A stretch of 33,612 nucleotides of DNA from CAYYMD01 sp964480425 (GTDB lineage: Bacteria; Planctomycetota; Phycisphaerae; SM23-33), in assembly GCA_964480425.1 (NCBI GenBank), contig CAYZPY010000011.1, positions 1 to 33,612 of the forward strand. The letters run 5' to 3'. Each line of letters opens with the position of its first letter. The stretch's first letter is position 1. The position numbers were made by a program, and so were the translations under genes. The notes beneath the pieces were generated by a model, which saw only the letters and a list, made by a program, of their open reading frames with translations, was not told where the DNA came from and did not search any database. Positions 8,047 to 17,104 of this stretch are shown one piece after another.

Positions 8047-9725
8047 CAGAACGTCGCCCTTACCGACACCCGCATTACTTCTTTGAGCGTCGTTTTTCCC
8101 GTAGCGACTTTAGCCAGTCCGTCCTCACACAGGTTGCGCATCCCTGCGCGTTTGGCAGCCTCGTTGATTTCCGACGCCGTGGCGTGCGAACGTATGAGTT
8201 TGCGAATCTCGTCGTCGACCACCAGAAGTTCGAAACATCCCGCGCGCCCGTGATATCCGGTGCCCCGGCACGACTCGCACCCGGCGCCTTTGCGAAAGCG
8301 CGCCTGCTCGTGGGGTCCGGGTGAATAACGCAGTGCCTCCAGCTCGCTTGTGTCGGGCGCGTAAGGCGCGGCGCAGCGATTGCAGATTCGCCTGACCAGT
8401 CGCTGCGCCAGTACGCCCACCAGCGAACTGCCCACTAGGTACGGTTCGATGCCCAGGTCCAAAAGCCGGGTCACCGCGCTGGCGGCGTCGTTGGTGTGGA
8501 GCGTGCTGAACACCAGGTGCCCGGTCAGCGCCGACTGGATCGCCATCACCGCCGTCTCCCGATCGCGAATCTCCCCGACCATCACGATGTCGGGGTCCTG
8601 TCGCAATACGCTCCGCAAACCACCGGCGAACGTCATGCCCTTCTTGCGGGCGATCTGGATCTGGCTGATGCCTTCCAATTGATACTCGATGGGGTCTTCC
8701 AGGGTGATGACGTTCCGCTCGGTGGAGTTTATCTGTCCAAGGACGGCGTACAGCGTGGTGGTCTTGCCCGAGCCGGTAGGACCGGTCACCAGGATGAGCC
8801 CGTGCTCCACGGCGATGAGTTGTTCGAAGTGTTCGAGCGTTCGCTGGTCCATGCCCAGTTCGTCCAGCGTGTACAGACGCACGCTCTTGTCCAGCAGGCG
8901 GATGACCACGCGCTCGCCGTGACTGGCGGGCACCGTCGATACGCGCAAATCCACCACCCGGTCGCCCACCTGCACGGTGGCGCGCCCGTCCTGGGGAAGG
9001 CGCTTCTCGGCGATGTTCATGTTGCTCATGACCTTGACGCGGCTGACGACCTCTTCCTGCATGCCCTTGGGCAGGTCGAATACGTCGAACAGCACCCCGT
9101 CGATGCGCATGCGCACTATCAGGCGTTCCTCGTATGGCTGGACGTGAATGTCCGAGGCCTCCTGCTGCACCGCCTCGAACAGCATCAGGTTCACCAGTTT
9201 TATCACGGGCGAACGTCCCGAGACGTCCAGGAGGTCTTCCCTGCCCTGGAAGCCCTCGACTTCTTCCATCACCGCGTCGCGGTCGAGTTTTTCGACGAAT
9301 TCCTGCGCTACGCCCGTCTGCTGCCCGTACGCCTGGTTGATCGCGGCGCCCAGTTCCTTTTCGTCGGCGACGATTACCTCGATGGCGCCTCCCAGCCAGC
9401 GACGAAGAACGTCGCGCGTCTGGTGGTCGTCGGGGTCGGCCATCGCCACGCGCATCGGGCCGGTCTTAGTCTCCAAGCCGAGCACCTTCTTAAGGCGAGC
9501 AAAGCCGATTGGCACGCGCTTCACGAAGAACGCCGAAGGGTGGTTACCCGCTATGTTGGCGGCCCGGATTCGAGGTTGCGCGTCGGTGGCGCGGAGGGAT
9601 TCGTCCTCGGTGCGTTCGTCCGACGCGCCCGAGGGCACGTAATCGGACAGGTCCGACTTTTGTTTGGTCTTGGCCTTGTTTTGCGGGGGTTTTGCGGCCG
9701 GCGTGTTGTATATCGAAATCGACAT
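8046..9725 (-). CDS. gspE: T2SS assembly ATPase GspE
   Basis: 559-residue secretion ATPase. Walker A is GPTGSGKT (residues 315-322), the Asp box is around EDPIEYQ (343-349), Walker B is DIVMVGE (379-385) and the His box is STLHTND (407-413). A C4 zinc-binding module is complete (C448, C451, C483, C486), as in canonical GspE/PilB. The N-terminal T2SSE_N region is preceded by about 60 residues of Lys/Gln- and Asp/Glu-rich low-complexity sequence. GspE is cytoplasmic and binds GspL and GspF. It starts 11 bases after the gspD stop. Confidence 0.97.
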   Translation of the reverse strand: MSISIYNTPAAKPPQNKAKTKQKSDLSDYVPSGASDERTEDESLRATDAQPRIRAANIAGNHPSAFFVKRVPIGFARLKKVLGLETKTGPMRVAMADPDDHQTRDVLRRWLGGAIEVIVADEKELGAAINQAYGQQTGVAQEFVEKLDRDAVMEEVEGFQGREDLLDVSGRSPVIKLVNLMLFEAVQQEASDIHVQPYEERLIVRMRIDGVLFDVFDLPKGMQEEVVSRVKVMSNMNIAEKRLPQDGRATVQVGDRVVDLRVSTVPASHGERVVIRLLDKSVRLYTLDELGMDQRTLEHFEQLIAVEHGLILVTGPTGSGKTTTLYAVLGQINSTERNVITLEDPIEYQLEGISQIQIARKKGMTFAGGLRSVLRQDPDIVMVGEIRDRETAVMAIQSALTGHLVFSTLHTNDAASAVTRLLDLGIEPYLVGSSLVGVLAQRLVRRICNRCAAPYAPDTSELEALRYSPGPHEQARFRKGAGCESCRGTGYHGRAGCFELLVVDDEIRKLIRSHATASEINEAAKRAGMRNLCEDGLAKVATGKTTLKEVMRVSVRATF

Positions 9726-9736
9726 CCTGTCCCTCG

Positions 9737-11986
9737 CTATTGAACCTCAAGGGGTTCGCTGAACGGATAATCGCCCGCCAGTTGGGCCTCTCTGGCGGCG
9801 TCATCCGATAAATACTTCAAATCTCTGAACTTGTCGTCGCGCAGTATCACCGCGCGGATAAACACAAACAGGGTCGTTTCCTTAGCGTCCCTGGTGCGGT
9901 TGGAAAATGCGTATTCCAGCACGGGTATGCTGCCCAGAAAAGGCAGGCGGTCCACGGTGTTGGAAAATTCCTCGCGCGTCAGTCCTCCCACCACGATGGT
10001 GTGCCCGTCGGGTATAGTCACTTCGCTCCTGAGCGAGTTGGTCTGACGGGAGGGCGGCAATGATTCTGAGGCGTCTTCTTCGAAACTGAAGCTGCTGAGG
10101 ACTACTTCGTATTCCAGTTTCAGATGGTCGCCTTCGCTTATCTGCGGCTTGAGGCGAATCCTCGTGCCCGCCGAGGCGTATCCGGCGAAGCTCTCGGTGG
10201 TGGTTCCGGAGGTGAATGCGTTTATGCTCTTGAATGGTTCTTCGGTTTCCCGGATCAGTTCGCCCTCGGCGTTGTCGTTAATCAGCACGCTGGGGCGGGC
10301 GATCACGTTGGCGCGCGAGTCCGAGTCCAGGGCCTGTATCACCACGTCGGCTATGTCCGCGCTTATCAGCGCGCCGTTAAAACCGACGCCGGGGTCCAGA
10401 GTCAGCCGACCCGTTCCCGCGTCGACGCCGCTTAGCCCGAAAGAACTGAAGGTCAAAAAATCGCCCCTGTCGTTGCCGATCTGGTTGCTTCGGGAAATCT
10501 CGACGCCGAGCTTGAAACCGTCGGTGGTGTCCAGCGTGACTATCGTCGCCTCGATGAGAACCTGGGGGCGGCGAACGTCCAGGCGATCGATCAGTTTCTT
10601 GTAGACGGCCTGGGCCGAGGGCTCCGCTATCACGATGATCGTATTGGTGGGTTCGTCCGCCATTATCCGCGCATCTTCCAGTTCCACCGCCCCGCCGCCC
10701 GCGCCGGCGTTGGACGAGCCGTCAAGCGCCAACTTCGAGTACTTGTTGACTTCCGCCTCGGTCGGACCTTTGCTTATGATCTTGTCCGAGTCGGATTTGT
10801 CCCGGGGGGATATCCCGTCTATGCTGACGTCCCCAATGCCACCGGCGCCCTCGATGCTCTGAAGCGTGTTAATCACGTCCGTCACCTTGGCGTTTTTCAA
10901 CTTGTAGAACCGAATCGGGCTCTGACGGTCCTCGATCGGCCTGTCGAGCATCTCGGTTATGGACCTGACGCTCTGGTGAATTTCCGTCGCGGCACGGACA
11001 ATCAGCACGTTGGTGTCTTCGTCGATGCTCGAGTTGTACAGGCGTTCGGCGGCGAACTCGCCTATCATCTCCCGGACCAGTCGGTCTATCCGCCGGGGAG
11101 AAGCGAACTTGAACTTGTAGATTTCCGTCTTCAGACCCGAGGGGACGTCCAGGGACTTAATCATGGAAAGCATTTCCTCCAGGTCGTCCGTGGGGCAAAT
11201 CACCACCACCCGGTTCGTCCGCTCTTCGGCCAATACCGTCACCGTCTCGGACGTCCTGGTCTTGCCCGTCTCCACCCCGTGCGCCCTGGTCCTGCCGGAA
11301 ATCAGTTCCTTGGCCATCTTCGCGACCGATTCGGCTTTGAGGTGGTTGATAGCGATGAAGCGGATCGATATTTTCCGCTTCGGCTGATCGACCAGCGCCA
11401 TTATCCTTTCGAGTCTCGGCATGTTGTCCGCGAAATCGGTGATGATCACCAGGTCGTGTTCCGTCAGCGACGTGAAATTCGACGTCTGGGACGACAGGAA
11501 CGGTTTTATGATTTCCTCGATCCGCTTGGGGGTGGCGTGCGCCAGTTTGAATACCTGCGTAATCGCAAGCGTGGGACGCTGCCGGGGGGGCGCCTCGGCG
11601 GTCCCGTCCGGGCCTACCGAAATCGACGTCAAATCCTTGGCCAAATCTATCCGCATCATGCCGTCGACGTCCGAGGGGTACATTACCAGCCCCTTCATCT
11701 TCAGGGCGCTTTCCAGCAGCGTCATCAGCGATTCGGAGGGAATCTTCCGGGGCGCCTTGATCGTTACCTTCTTGTTGACGATGCTCTCGTCGTAGATAAA
11801 GTTCACCCCCTGGCGCTTTCCCACGTAATCGATGAGGACCTTCAGCGGTAAATTGTCCGGGAAGCTCAGCTCGACCGTGTTCTGTTCGTCCCGGGGCTGG
11901 TCCGCCCCGAACGCCACGGCGCCGACCAGCACGAGACCAATACCGATCAACCCGGCCTTTCTACGGAATGTATTCGATGTATTCAT
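9737..11986 (-). CDS. gspD: T2SS outer-membrane secretin GspD
   Basis: 749-residue secretin. A signal peptide (residues 1-28, ending AVAFGA) is followed by an N0/STN-type domain (about 40-110), three repeated N domains (KH-like; for example ITDFADNMPRLERIMALVD and VICPTDDLEEMLSMIKSLD), a Gly/Asp/Ser-rich insertion inside the third N domain (around SIDGISPRDKSDSDK to NAGAGGGAVELED), and the C-terminal secretin domain with VTIPDGHTIVVGG and LPFLGSIPVLEYAF. It forms the multimeric outer-membrane channel. No obvious S-domain for a classical pilotin is recognised at the C-terminus, which is short (SDDAAREAQLAGDYPFSEP). It starts 19 bases after the upstream TPR lipoprotein. Confidence 0.96.
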   Translation of the reverse strand: MNTSNTFRRKAGLIGIGLVLVGAVAFGADQPRDEQNTVELSFPDNLPLKVLIDYVGKRQGVNFIYDESIVNKKVTIKAPRKIPSESLMTLLESALKMKGLVMYPSDVDGMMRIDLAKDLTSISVGPDGTAEAPPRQRPTLAITQVFKLAHATPKRIEEIIKPFLSSQTSNFTSLTEHDLVIITDFADNMPRLERIMALVDQPKRKISIRFIAINHLKAESVAKMAKELISGRTRAHGVETGKTRTSETVTVLAEERTNRVVVICPTDDLEEMLSMIKSLDVPSGLKTEIYKFKFASPRRIDRLVREMIGEFAAERLYNSSIDEDTNVLIVRAATEIHQSVRSITEMLDRPIEDRQSPIRFYKLKNAKVTDVINTLQSIEGAGGIGDVSIDGISPRDKSDSDKIISKGPTEAEVNKYSKLALDGSSNAGAGGGAVELEDARIMADEPTNTIIVIAEPSAQAVYKKLIDRLDVRRPQVLIEATIVTLDTTDGFKLGVEISRSNQIGNDRGDFLTFSSFGLSGVDAGTGRLTLDPGVGFNGALISADIADVVIQALDSDSRANVIARPSVLINDNAEGELIRETEEPFKSINAFTSGTTTESFAGYASAGTRIRLKPQISEGDHLKLEYEVVLSSFSFEEDASESLPPSRQTNSLRSEVTIPDGHTIVVGGLTREEFSNTVDRLPFLGSIPVLEYAFSNRTRDAKETTLFVFIRAVILRDDKFRDLKYLSDDAAREAQLAGDYPFSEPLEVQ

Positions 11987-12005
11987 AGTATTGTCCCATT
12001 AATGC

Positions 12006-13568
12006 TCATTTCGATTTCGCCAGGAGTTTTATCTGCTTGAGATATTCCCCGACGTTCTGGCGGGGTCTGATCTGCTGCGCCTTTTCAAGCAGGGACATCG
12101 CTTCGTCGTACTTTTTCTCTTTGACGAGCAGTTGGGCGTGCTGCACCTTTGCGTCGGCTTCGAAGCCCTTGATATCGGCGGCCCGTTCGAAACAGAAGAT
12201 CGCCTGCTGCGGCTCGTTGGTGCGGGCGTAATGCTGTCCCAGCAGCAACAGCGTCCCGCCGTCTTTCGGGTCGATATCGATGATTTGCTCGAGTATCCTG
12301 ACGTGTTCGCCGGCCTTGCCCCGTGCGACGGCGATGCGGGCCTGGAGTTTGAGCAGTTCCTTGCGATCGTCGCTCTGGAGTCTCTCGCCCCTGATCTCCT
12401 TGAGGTGCTTCAGCAGTCGCTCAGTCTGCTCGTAGGCGCTGTTGGCGGTCAGCACCTTGGCGGCGTTGAGTACGCGGTCGATTTTCGCCTCGGGCTTCTT
12501 CTTCATCGCTCTGACGTAGCAGTCGACCGCCCTTTCGTAGAGCCCCTCGTTGACGTAGATATTGCCCATCGTGGACAGGGACTGGTAGGTGGATTTGCCG
12601 AGCTGATCCACGAATTCGTAGTTTTCGGCGGCCTTGAACGGCTTGTCCATGCCGATGTACGCGTTGGCCTGCCATAACCACGGGTCGGCGTTTTCGGGAT
12701 TGTCCAGGATCAGACGATCGCAGACTGCTATGGCTTCGGCGTATCGCTGTTGCCTGAAGAAACTCTGAACCAGCCCCAATTTCCAATCCACTTGTCCGGG
12801 ATTCAGCAGGATGGCCATGCGATAGGCCGACTCGGCGCAGAGACTGTCGCCGGTGGATGAGTAGCAGTAGCCCAGCAGACCGTAGATGATCGCCTCGTCG
12901 CCGCCCAGTTCTATCACTTTCGTCAGCGCCTTTATCGCCTCCTGGTATCTTTCCAGGCGCACCAGACTGATGCCCATATTACGCCAGGCGCGGCGGAATT
13001 TGGGATGAATATCCACGGCCATTTTGTACGCTTCGACGGCGGCGTCGAAATTATCCTTCTGGAACATGGTTTGCCCGTAGGTGAAATCGAACAGTGCGTT
13101 TCCCCCCCCGCGCTTTCTTTCGAGCAGTCGGGCGGCCTGGTCCAGTTTGTTGTCGTCCATCAGGTCCATGACTTCCATCATCATCTTACGCTCGTCCTCG
13201 GTAACTTTCGGCTCGATTTCCGTCTCGGCGATGTAGCTTTCGGCGAACCGCTTTTGGAAATCGGGGTCGTTCCACAGATCCAGCTGGATTTTGTTCGACG
13301 ACGCTCGGGACCGCTCGGTAAAATCGTCCGAGACGGACTTTGACAGCGCCGGGCCGTCGCCCTTGCCGTAGTCTCCGTTTTCGTACTTGTCCTTGTGCTG
13401 TTTGAACAGTTTGTCGACCGCCGCCTTAATTGTCGGGTCGGGGGTCAGTTTGCATCCGGTAATCGCAATGCACACGGGTGCGATTGCGATTAGCACAAAG
13501 ACCGCGGGCGGGAAGTTCATGACGGCGCCCGGAAGTCTGAAATCCAAAAGTGTTAAGACTCTCTTCAT
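12006..13568 (-). CDS. TPR-repeat lipoprotein between tonB and gspD
   Basis: 520-residue lipoprotein with many TPR units. The ATG at 13568 is chosen because GGAGGG lies 9 bases upstream and because it follows the tonB stop by only 2 bases; the hydrophobic segment at about 20-37 ends in a lipobox AITGC (Cys39). A later ATG (13520) would give a more conventional short signal peptide and cannot be excluded. TPRs are clear throughout (AWRNMGISLVRLERYQEAIKAL, ADPWLWQANAYIGMDKP, TLLLLGQHYARTNEPQQAIFCFERA). In Vibrio TonB2/TonB3-type clusters a TPR protein follows tonB at the same place, so it is probably the TPR component of the TtpC-TonB module, here facing the periplasm from a membrane anchor. 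Confidence 0.85.
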   Translation of the reverse strand: MKRVLTLLDFRLPGAVMNFPPAVFVLIAIAPVCIAITGCKLTPDPTIKAAVDKLFKQHKDKYENGDYGKGDGPALSKSVSDDFTERSRASSNKIQLDLWNDPDFQKRFAESYIAETEIEPKVTEDERKMMMEVMDLMDDNKLDQAARLLERKRGGGNALFDFTYGQTMFQKDNFDAAVEAYKMAVDIHPKFRRAWRNMGISLVRLERYQEAIKALTKVIELGGDEAIIYGLLGYCYSSTGDSLCAESAYRMAILLNPGQVDWKLGLVQSFFRQQRYAEAIAVCDRLILDNPENADPWLWQANAYIGMDKPFKAAENYEFVDQLGKSTYQSLSTMGNIYVNEGLYERAVDCYVRAMKKKPEAKIDRVLNAAKVLTANSAYEQTERLLKHLKEIRGERLQSDDRKELLKLQARIAVARGKAGEHVRILEQIIDIDPKDGGTLLLLGQHYARTNEPQQAIFCFERAADIKGFEADAKVQHAQLLVKEKKYDEAMSLLEKAQQIRPRQNVGEYLKQIKLLAKSK

Positions 13569-13570
13569 GA

Positions 13571-14242
13571 TTACAATCCCTCCGGGAAGATAACCGGCAC
13601 GCGCATGCGGAATCGAACGGGCTTGCCGGACCGTTTGCCGGGTTCGAATTTCCATTTTTTAACTGCCGCCAGCGCAGGTCTCTCGAAGACCGGATCGCTG
13701 GAGTTCTGAACCTTTGCATTCTCGACCCTGCCGTTTTTATTAACGATAAAAATGATGTTGACCCTTCCGGGGGCTTTTCTGCGCACGCTGGAGTTGACCC
13801 TCGGAGAGGGCTGGGAGATGATGCGGGGCTTCTGGTCGAGATCGGATATACTGAAAGGATTACCGGACCCGTCGTCCGATGCGATGGTCTTCAGCATCAG
13901 TTTGACGGACGAGCCGATATTCACCCCGCTTCCGCCGAGTCCCTTATTAAGTTCCATTTCAAGTTGTGAAAGTTCGATTCTCTGGGGCTGGTCGGCCAGT
14001 TCGGGCGGCTTCTCCTCCTCGGGCGGTTCTTCGGGGGGCTCCTCTTCCTTTGTCGGTGGGGGCGGCTCCAGTTCGGCGGTGCTGACGTTTGACACCAGCA
14101 GGTCGCTTTTTGACTTCTCGCCGATGGTCTGCATAAGCGGAAGCACCAGGAAAAACGCCAGTGCAAGCACCCCTGCGCCGGAACCGACGATCAGATAATG
14201 GAAAATCCTGCCCGACAGTGATGTTTCTTTATTCCTGGTCAT
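13571..14242 (-). CDS. tonB: TonB energy-transducing protein
   Basis: 223-residue TonB. A short cytoplasmic N-terminus precedes one transmembrane anchor at about 13-36 (HYLIVGSGAGVLALAFFLVL) with a His in the helix start; a Pro/Glu/Lys linker at about 58-83 (PPPPTKEEEPPEEPPEEEKPP) spans the periplasm; the C-terminal TonB domain at about 140-223 carries PGRVNIIFIVNKNGRVENAKV, then the FERPALAAVKKWKFEPG signature. It transmits proton-motive-force energy from ExbBD to the TonB box of an outer-membrane receptor. The linker is short, as in TonB2-type proteins. It is 10 bases downstream of exbD and 2 bases before the TPR lipoprotein. Confidence 0.93.
   Translation of the reverse strand: MTRNKETSLSGRIFHYLIVGSGAGVLALAFFLVLPLMQTIGEKSKSDLLVSNVSTAELEPPPPTKEEEPPEEPPEEEKPPELADQPQRIELSQLEMELNKGLGGSGVNIGSSVKLMLKTIASDDGSGNPFSISDLDQKPRIISQPSPRVNSSVRRKAPGRVNIIFIVNKNGRVENAKVQNSSDPVFERPALAAVKKWKFEPGKRSGKPVRFRMRVPVIFPEGL
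13578..13583 (-). promoter_or_regulatory. Shine-Dalgarno GGAGGG deciding the start of the TPR lipoprotein
   Basis: GGAGGG on the minus strand lies inside the last codons of tonB and 9 bases before the ATG at 13568. It supports that start over both the longer in-frame ATG (13655, inside tonB) and the shorter one (13520). Confidence 0.65.
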
Positions 14243-14252
14243 GGTTCGTCGC

Positions 14253-14663
14253 TCAACCTTTTACATTCTTGGTGGCTATGCTTACTTTCGCGCCGGCGCG
14301 CGTGGCTTCGCCTATCACGCGGGTGGTCAGACCTGTTTTTACGTTGGCGTCGGCCTGGACGATTACGGGAACATCTTCTTTCTGAAGTATGCGCTTTACG
14401 ATGGAGTGCACCCTTGCGATGCTGATTTCCTTCCCGCCGTAGACCACTTGCTCTTTGTCGGTTATCGCGAACATTATGCTGTTCTTTTCCAGCTTGGAGG
14501 AGTCGGCGACCTGGGGCTTTTCCACTTCGACGCCGGTCTCTTCCACGAAGGTCGTGGTCACGATGAAGAAGATCAGCAGAATGAATACGCAGTCCAGCAG
14601 CGGGGAGATATCGATTCCGCTTTCGCCGCCGTCGTTTTCAGCCATTTGTCTAAAGCGTCCCAT
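14253..14663 (-). CDS. exbD: ExbD biopolymer transport protein
   Basis: 136-residue ExbD/TolR-family protein. The N-terminal cytoplasmic stretch is followed by DISPLLDCVFILLIFFIV, with the conserved membrane Asp24 that carries protons, and a periplasmic domain ending in the usual AxxAG pattern (GEATRAGAKVSIATK). With ExbB it forms the stator/motor unit that powers TonB. The gene lies 11 bases after exbB and 10 before tonB. Confidence 0.95.
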   Translation of the reverse strand: MGRFRQMAENDGGESGIDISPLLDCVFILLIFFIVTTTFVEETGVEVEKPQVADSSKLEKNSIMFAITDKEQVVYGGKEISIARVHSIVKRILQKEDVPVIVQADANVKTGLTTRVIGEATRAGAKVSIATKNVKG

Positions 14664-14674
14664 GCTGCACCTCG

Positions 14675-15367
14675 TTATTTACCTGAGGGTTGCAAAACTT
14701 TTTCACGGAGCGGTTTCCTTTGCGGCGCCGCAAGGCGCCGTGGCAGGGTCTTGCTCTTTTTCCGCGTCATCTGGATACACACCGTCTCAAGGTGTGAAAG
14801 GAATACCTTGTAGCGATCGAAGTTGCGAGACAGCACGTACTGGAAGAACAGTCCGGGAATCGCGATGACCAGTCCGGTCTCTGTGGTGACCAGTGCCTCG
14901 GAAATGCCTTCCGCCACCAGCCCCATGGTCTTGTCGCCTCCCAGACCGGTCGACAGGGCCCAGAACGTCGCGAGCATGCCGGTGACCGTGCCGAGCAGAC
15001 CCATCAAGGGCGCGGCGCCGACGCAAATCTTCATCGTGCTCAGGTCGCGCTTGATGGGCGCAATTTCGGTGGCGCGAAGTTCCTCGAACAAGGCCATGGT
15101 GTCCTCAACCGAGTCGCCGACCGTAACGAAATCGATCAGTTCGCCGATATGACCTTCGCGCTGGTCGGGATGGGTGATCCACCGGCGCCACTTCTTTTCG
15201 GAAACGGACTTGAAGCCCTTTCTCCTGAGTTTGAAGTAAATGTGCATTCCAATCACGAATATCACAAACGCAATGAATGCAATCGCTATCATTGCCCAAC
15301 CGCCCGAAAGCCAGATTTTCCAGGCCTGTTCCCACAACTCGTTGAAATTTTGCATCAGTATGTCCAT
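14675..15367 (-). CDS. exbB: ExbB proton-channel protein (short form)
   Basis: 230-residue MotA/TolQ/ExbB family protein. Three transmembrane helices are visible: about 20-45, about 115-140 (APLMGLLGTVTGMLATFW) and about 150-178 (GISEALVTTETGLVIAIPGL). The GLLGTV and ALVTTETGL motifs are the family signature, and the Thr residues lining the channel are present. It is the second of two consecutive ExbB-domain proteins; the pairing of a long (TtpC) and short ExbB before ExbD-TonB defines the TonB2/TonB3-type systems of vibrios and relatives. Confidence 0.93.
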   Translation of the reverse strand: MDILMQNFNELWEQAWKIWLSGGWAMIAIAFIAFVIFVIGMHIYFKLRRKGFKSVSEKKWRRWITHPDQREGHIGELIDFVTVGDSVEDTMALFEELRATEIAPIKRDLSTMKICVGAAPLMGLLGTVTGMLATFWALSTGLGGDKTMGLVAEGISEALVTTETGLVIAIPGLFFQYVLSRNFDRYKVFLSHLETVCIQMTRKKSKTLPRRLAAPQRKPLREKVLQPSGK

Positions 15368-15379
15368 GTTTTATGCCGT

Positions 15380-17092
15380 TTAATCCGTATCGTCGCCCTG
15401 GGGTTGATTTTCCGGGGTATTGGCGAATTCGTATTGGTAACCTTCTTTCTGGTCGGTGGGCTGATTGTCCTGGTCGTAGAGGACGTCAGTATTGTTATTG
15501 ATGGAATCTTCCGCCCGGGGGTTGCTTTCGTTTCTTTTTCTTTTGCTTTGGGCTTTGCAGGCCTGGTTGGCAAGAGCAACGGCGGCCTTTTCCATCTCGT
15601 TGCAGGCACTGTTTGCCTTGCGCGACAGAAAGGCGTGCAGCAGAAGCGAGGGGATCGCCACGATCAGACCGAACTCCGTGGTGATCAGCGCCTCGGAAAT
15701 GCCGCCCGAGAGCATCTTTACGTCGCTGGAGCCGAAAACCGTGATCAACTTGAAGGTGCTGATAATACCGGTGACGGTGCCCAGCAGTCCCAGAAGCGGC
15801 GCCGATGCTGCGCAGATGGCGATAAACGGCAGCATGCGCCTCAGTTTCAGGCGCGTGGAAAGTACCGTTTCGTACATCACTTCTTCCATCAGTTCGCGCC
15901 CTTCCTTGAGGTGTTCGACGCCGGATGAGAGCATTTTTCCAAATGGTCCCTTGATCGCACGCGCCTTGTTGAGGGCGGCTTGCTGATCGTTACCGGCCAC
16001 GGCCTCCAGCAGTTCGCTGAGTTGTTTTTGGGACGGCTTGTGTAAGAAGAGCATGCCTACGAATTTGTACAGCGCCACCAGCAGGGCGGCGCCCGCCATC
16101 GCCAGGATCGGCACCATGACCGGTCCGCCCTGCTTAATGTGCTGCCAGAGCGTCTGTTTGGTGGACTCGACCTTGTGGGCGTCGCCGAGGGTCACGTCGA
16201 ACGGAATGTATCCCTTGGAGTTTATTATGGTATCGGTCGCCGCTTGCGTATCGTCGGGGCTGGCGAAATTGATTATTGCGGGTTCGAGCGATCCGAGGCG
16301 CTCCTGGATGGTTCCGACACTTTTCCCGTCGTTCGAGCGAAAAATCGCCACCGGTCCGACCATGACGAATGTGCCTTCCTTGACCAGTCCGCTGTCGTCG
16401 GCCGCCGTACCCTCGTAACTGGTGCCGCCCAGCAACTCTTCCAGGCGATCCAGCGAGACGGTCAGCATTTTTGTCTGCGCCTGGAGTTTCTGTTTCTGGG
16501 AGAGTCCTTTGTTTTCCGGGGCGAGTTTTGCGGCTTCGAGTATTTCTTCGTAGCGCTGCCTTTCGGCGATGTGCAGTTGGGTTTCCAGGTTGCGGATATA
16601 TTCGCCAAGGACCTTGTTTAATATATAATTTATCTCCTCCTTGCGGGATTCTATCTTTGTCTTGAGGTTGCTCAGGTCGAGTTTTCGAGTGTTCATCAGG
16701 CGGGTTGTCTGGTTGTATTCCCGACGGACCCGGATCAGTTCGCTTTCGAGGTCGCTGAGCTTTTTGCTAAGTGGGATCTTCTGTTGTCTGATTCGTTCCT
16801 GAAGGGCGCTGTATTCTTCTTTGCTTTTTTCCAGTTTCGCCAGGATCGCTTCGGAGACCTGCCTGAAAGATTTTTCCTCTGTCTGTGTGGCCGCGTCGTC
16901 GGCGGGTTGCGAGGCCGCGGCTGGGGCGGGTAGCGAGGCCGCGGAAGAGGCGGGTTGCGAGGCCGCGGATGGAGCGGGTTGCGAGGCCGCGGAAGAGGCG
17001 GGTTGCGTGGCGGACCCTGACTTGGCCAGAGCAAATGCAACCGGCAGGCCCGTCAGAAGAACAGTAACAACAATTAACTTAATTCTTTTCAT
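15380..17092 (-). CDS. ttpC: TtpC-like long ExbB protein with periplasmic coiled-coil
   Basis: 570-residue protein with an N-terminal signal peptide (residues 1-23), a Ser/Ala/Gln/Pro repeat linker (about 26-70), a long coiled-coil (about 75-225), a small beta-rich region (about 240-310), and a C-terminal MotA/TolQ/ExbB domain (first membrane helix about 331-356; GLLGTVTGIISTF and ALITTEFGLIVAIPSL later). A charged, Asn/Asp/Gln-rich tail of about 55 residues follows the last helix. This is the TtpC architecture, a component found in Vibrio TonB2 clusters where it is needed for energising TonB2. It sits 12 bases after the DUF3450-like gene and 12 before exbB. The gene symbol is by architecture and synteny. 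Confidence 0.85.
   Translation of the reverse strand: MKRIKLIVVTVLLTGLPVAFALAKSGSATQPASSAASQPAPSAASQPASSAASLPAPAAASQPADDAATQTEEKSFRQVSEAILAKLEKSKEEYSALQERIRQQKIPLSKKLSDLESELIRVRREYNQTTRLMNTRKLDLSNLKTKIESRKEEINYILNKVLGEYIRNLETQLHIAERQRYEEILEAAKLAPENKGLSQKQKLQAQTKMLTVSLDRLEELLGGTSYEGTAADDSGLVKEGTFVMVGPVAIFRSNDGKSVGTIQERLGSLEPAIINFASPDDTQAATDTIINSKGYIPFDVTLGDAHKVESTKQTLWQHIKQGGPVMVPILAMAGAALLVALYKFVGMLFLHKPSQKQLSELLEAVAGNDQQAALNKARAIKGPFGKMLSSGVEHLKEGRELMEEVMYETVLSTRLKLRRMLPFIAICAASAPLLGLLGTVTGIISTFKLITVFGSSDVKMLSGGISEALITTEFGLIVAIPSLLLHAFLSRKANSACNEMEKAAVALANQACKAQSKRKRNESNPRAEDSINNNTDVLYDQDNQPTDQKEGYQYEFANTPENQPQGDDTD
16902..17015. repeat. 24-bp tandem repeat inside ttpC
   Basis: Tandem copies with exact 24-base spacing begin at 16902, 16926, 16950, 16974 and 16998 (each starting GCGGGTTGC or GCGGGTAGC), the last copy partial. 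On the coding strand each unit encodes eight residues of the type SAASQPA(P/S/D). Two subtypes alternate (GGAAGA versus GGATGGA or GGCTGGG variants), suggesting growth by unequal exchange of 48-base doublets. The repeat forms a flexible periplasmic linker between the signal peptide and the coiled-coil. Confidence 0.9.
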
Positions 17093-17104
17093 TTAGATTG
17101 CCTT

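Noticed and set aside
8496..9743. 415-codon plus-strand ORF antisense to gspE
   Set aside because: Shadow frame; gspE carries all ATPase motifs on the other strand.
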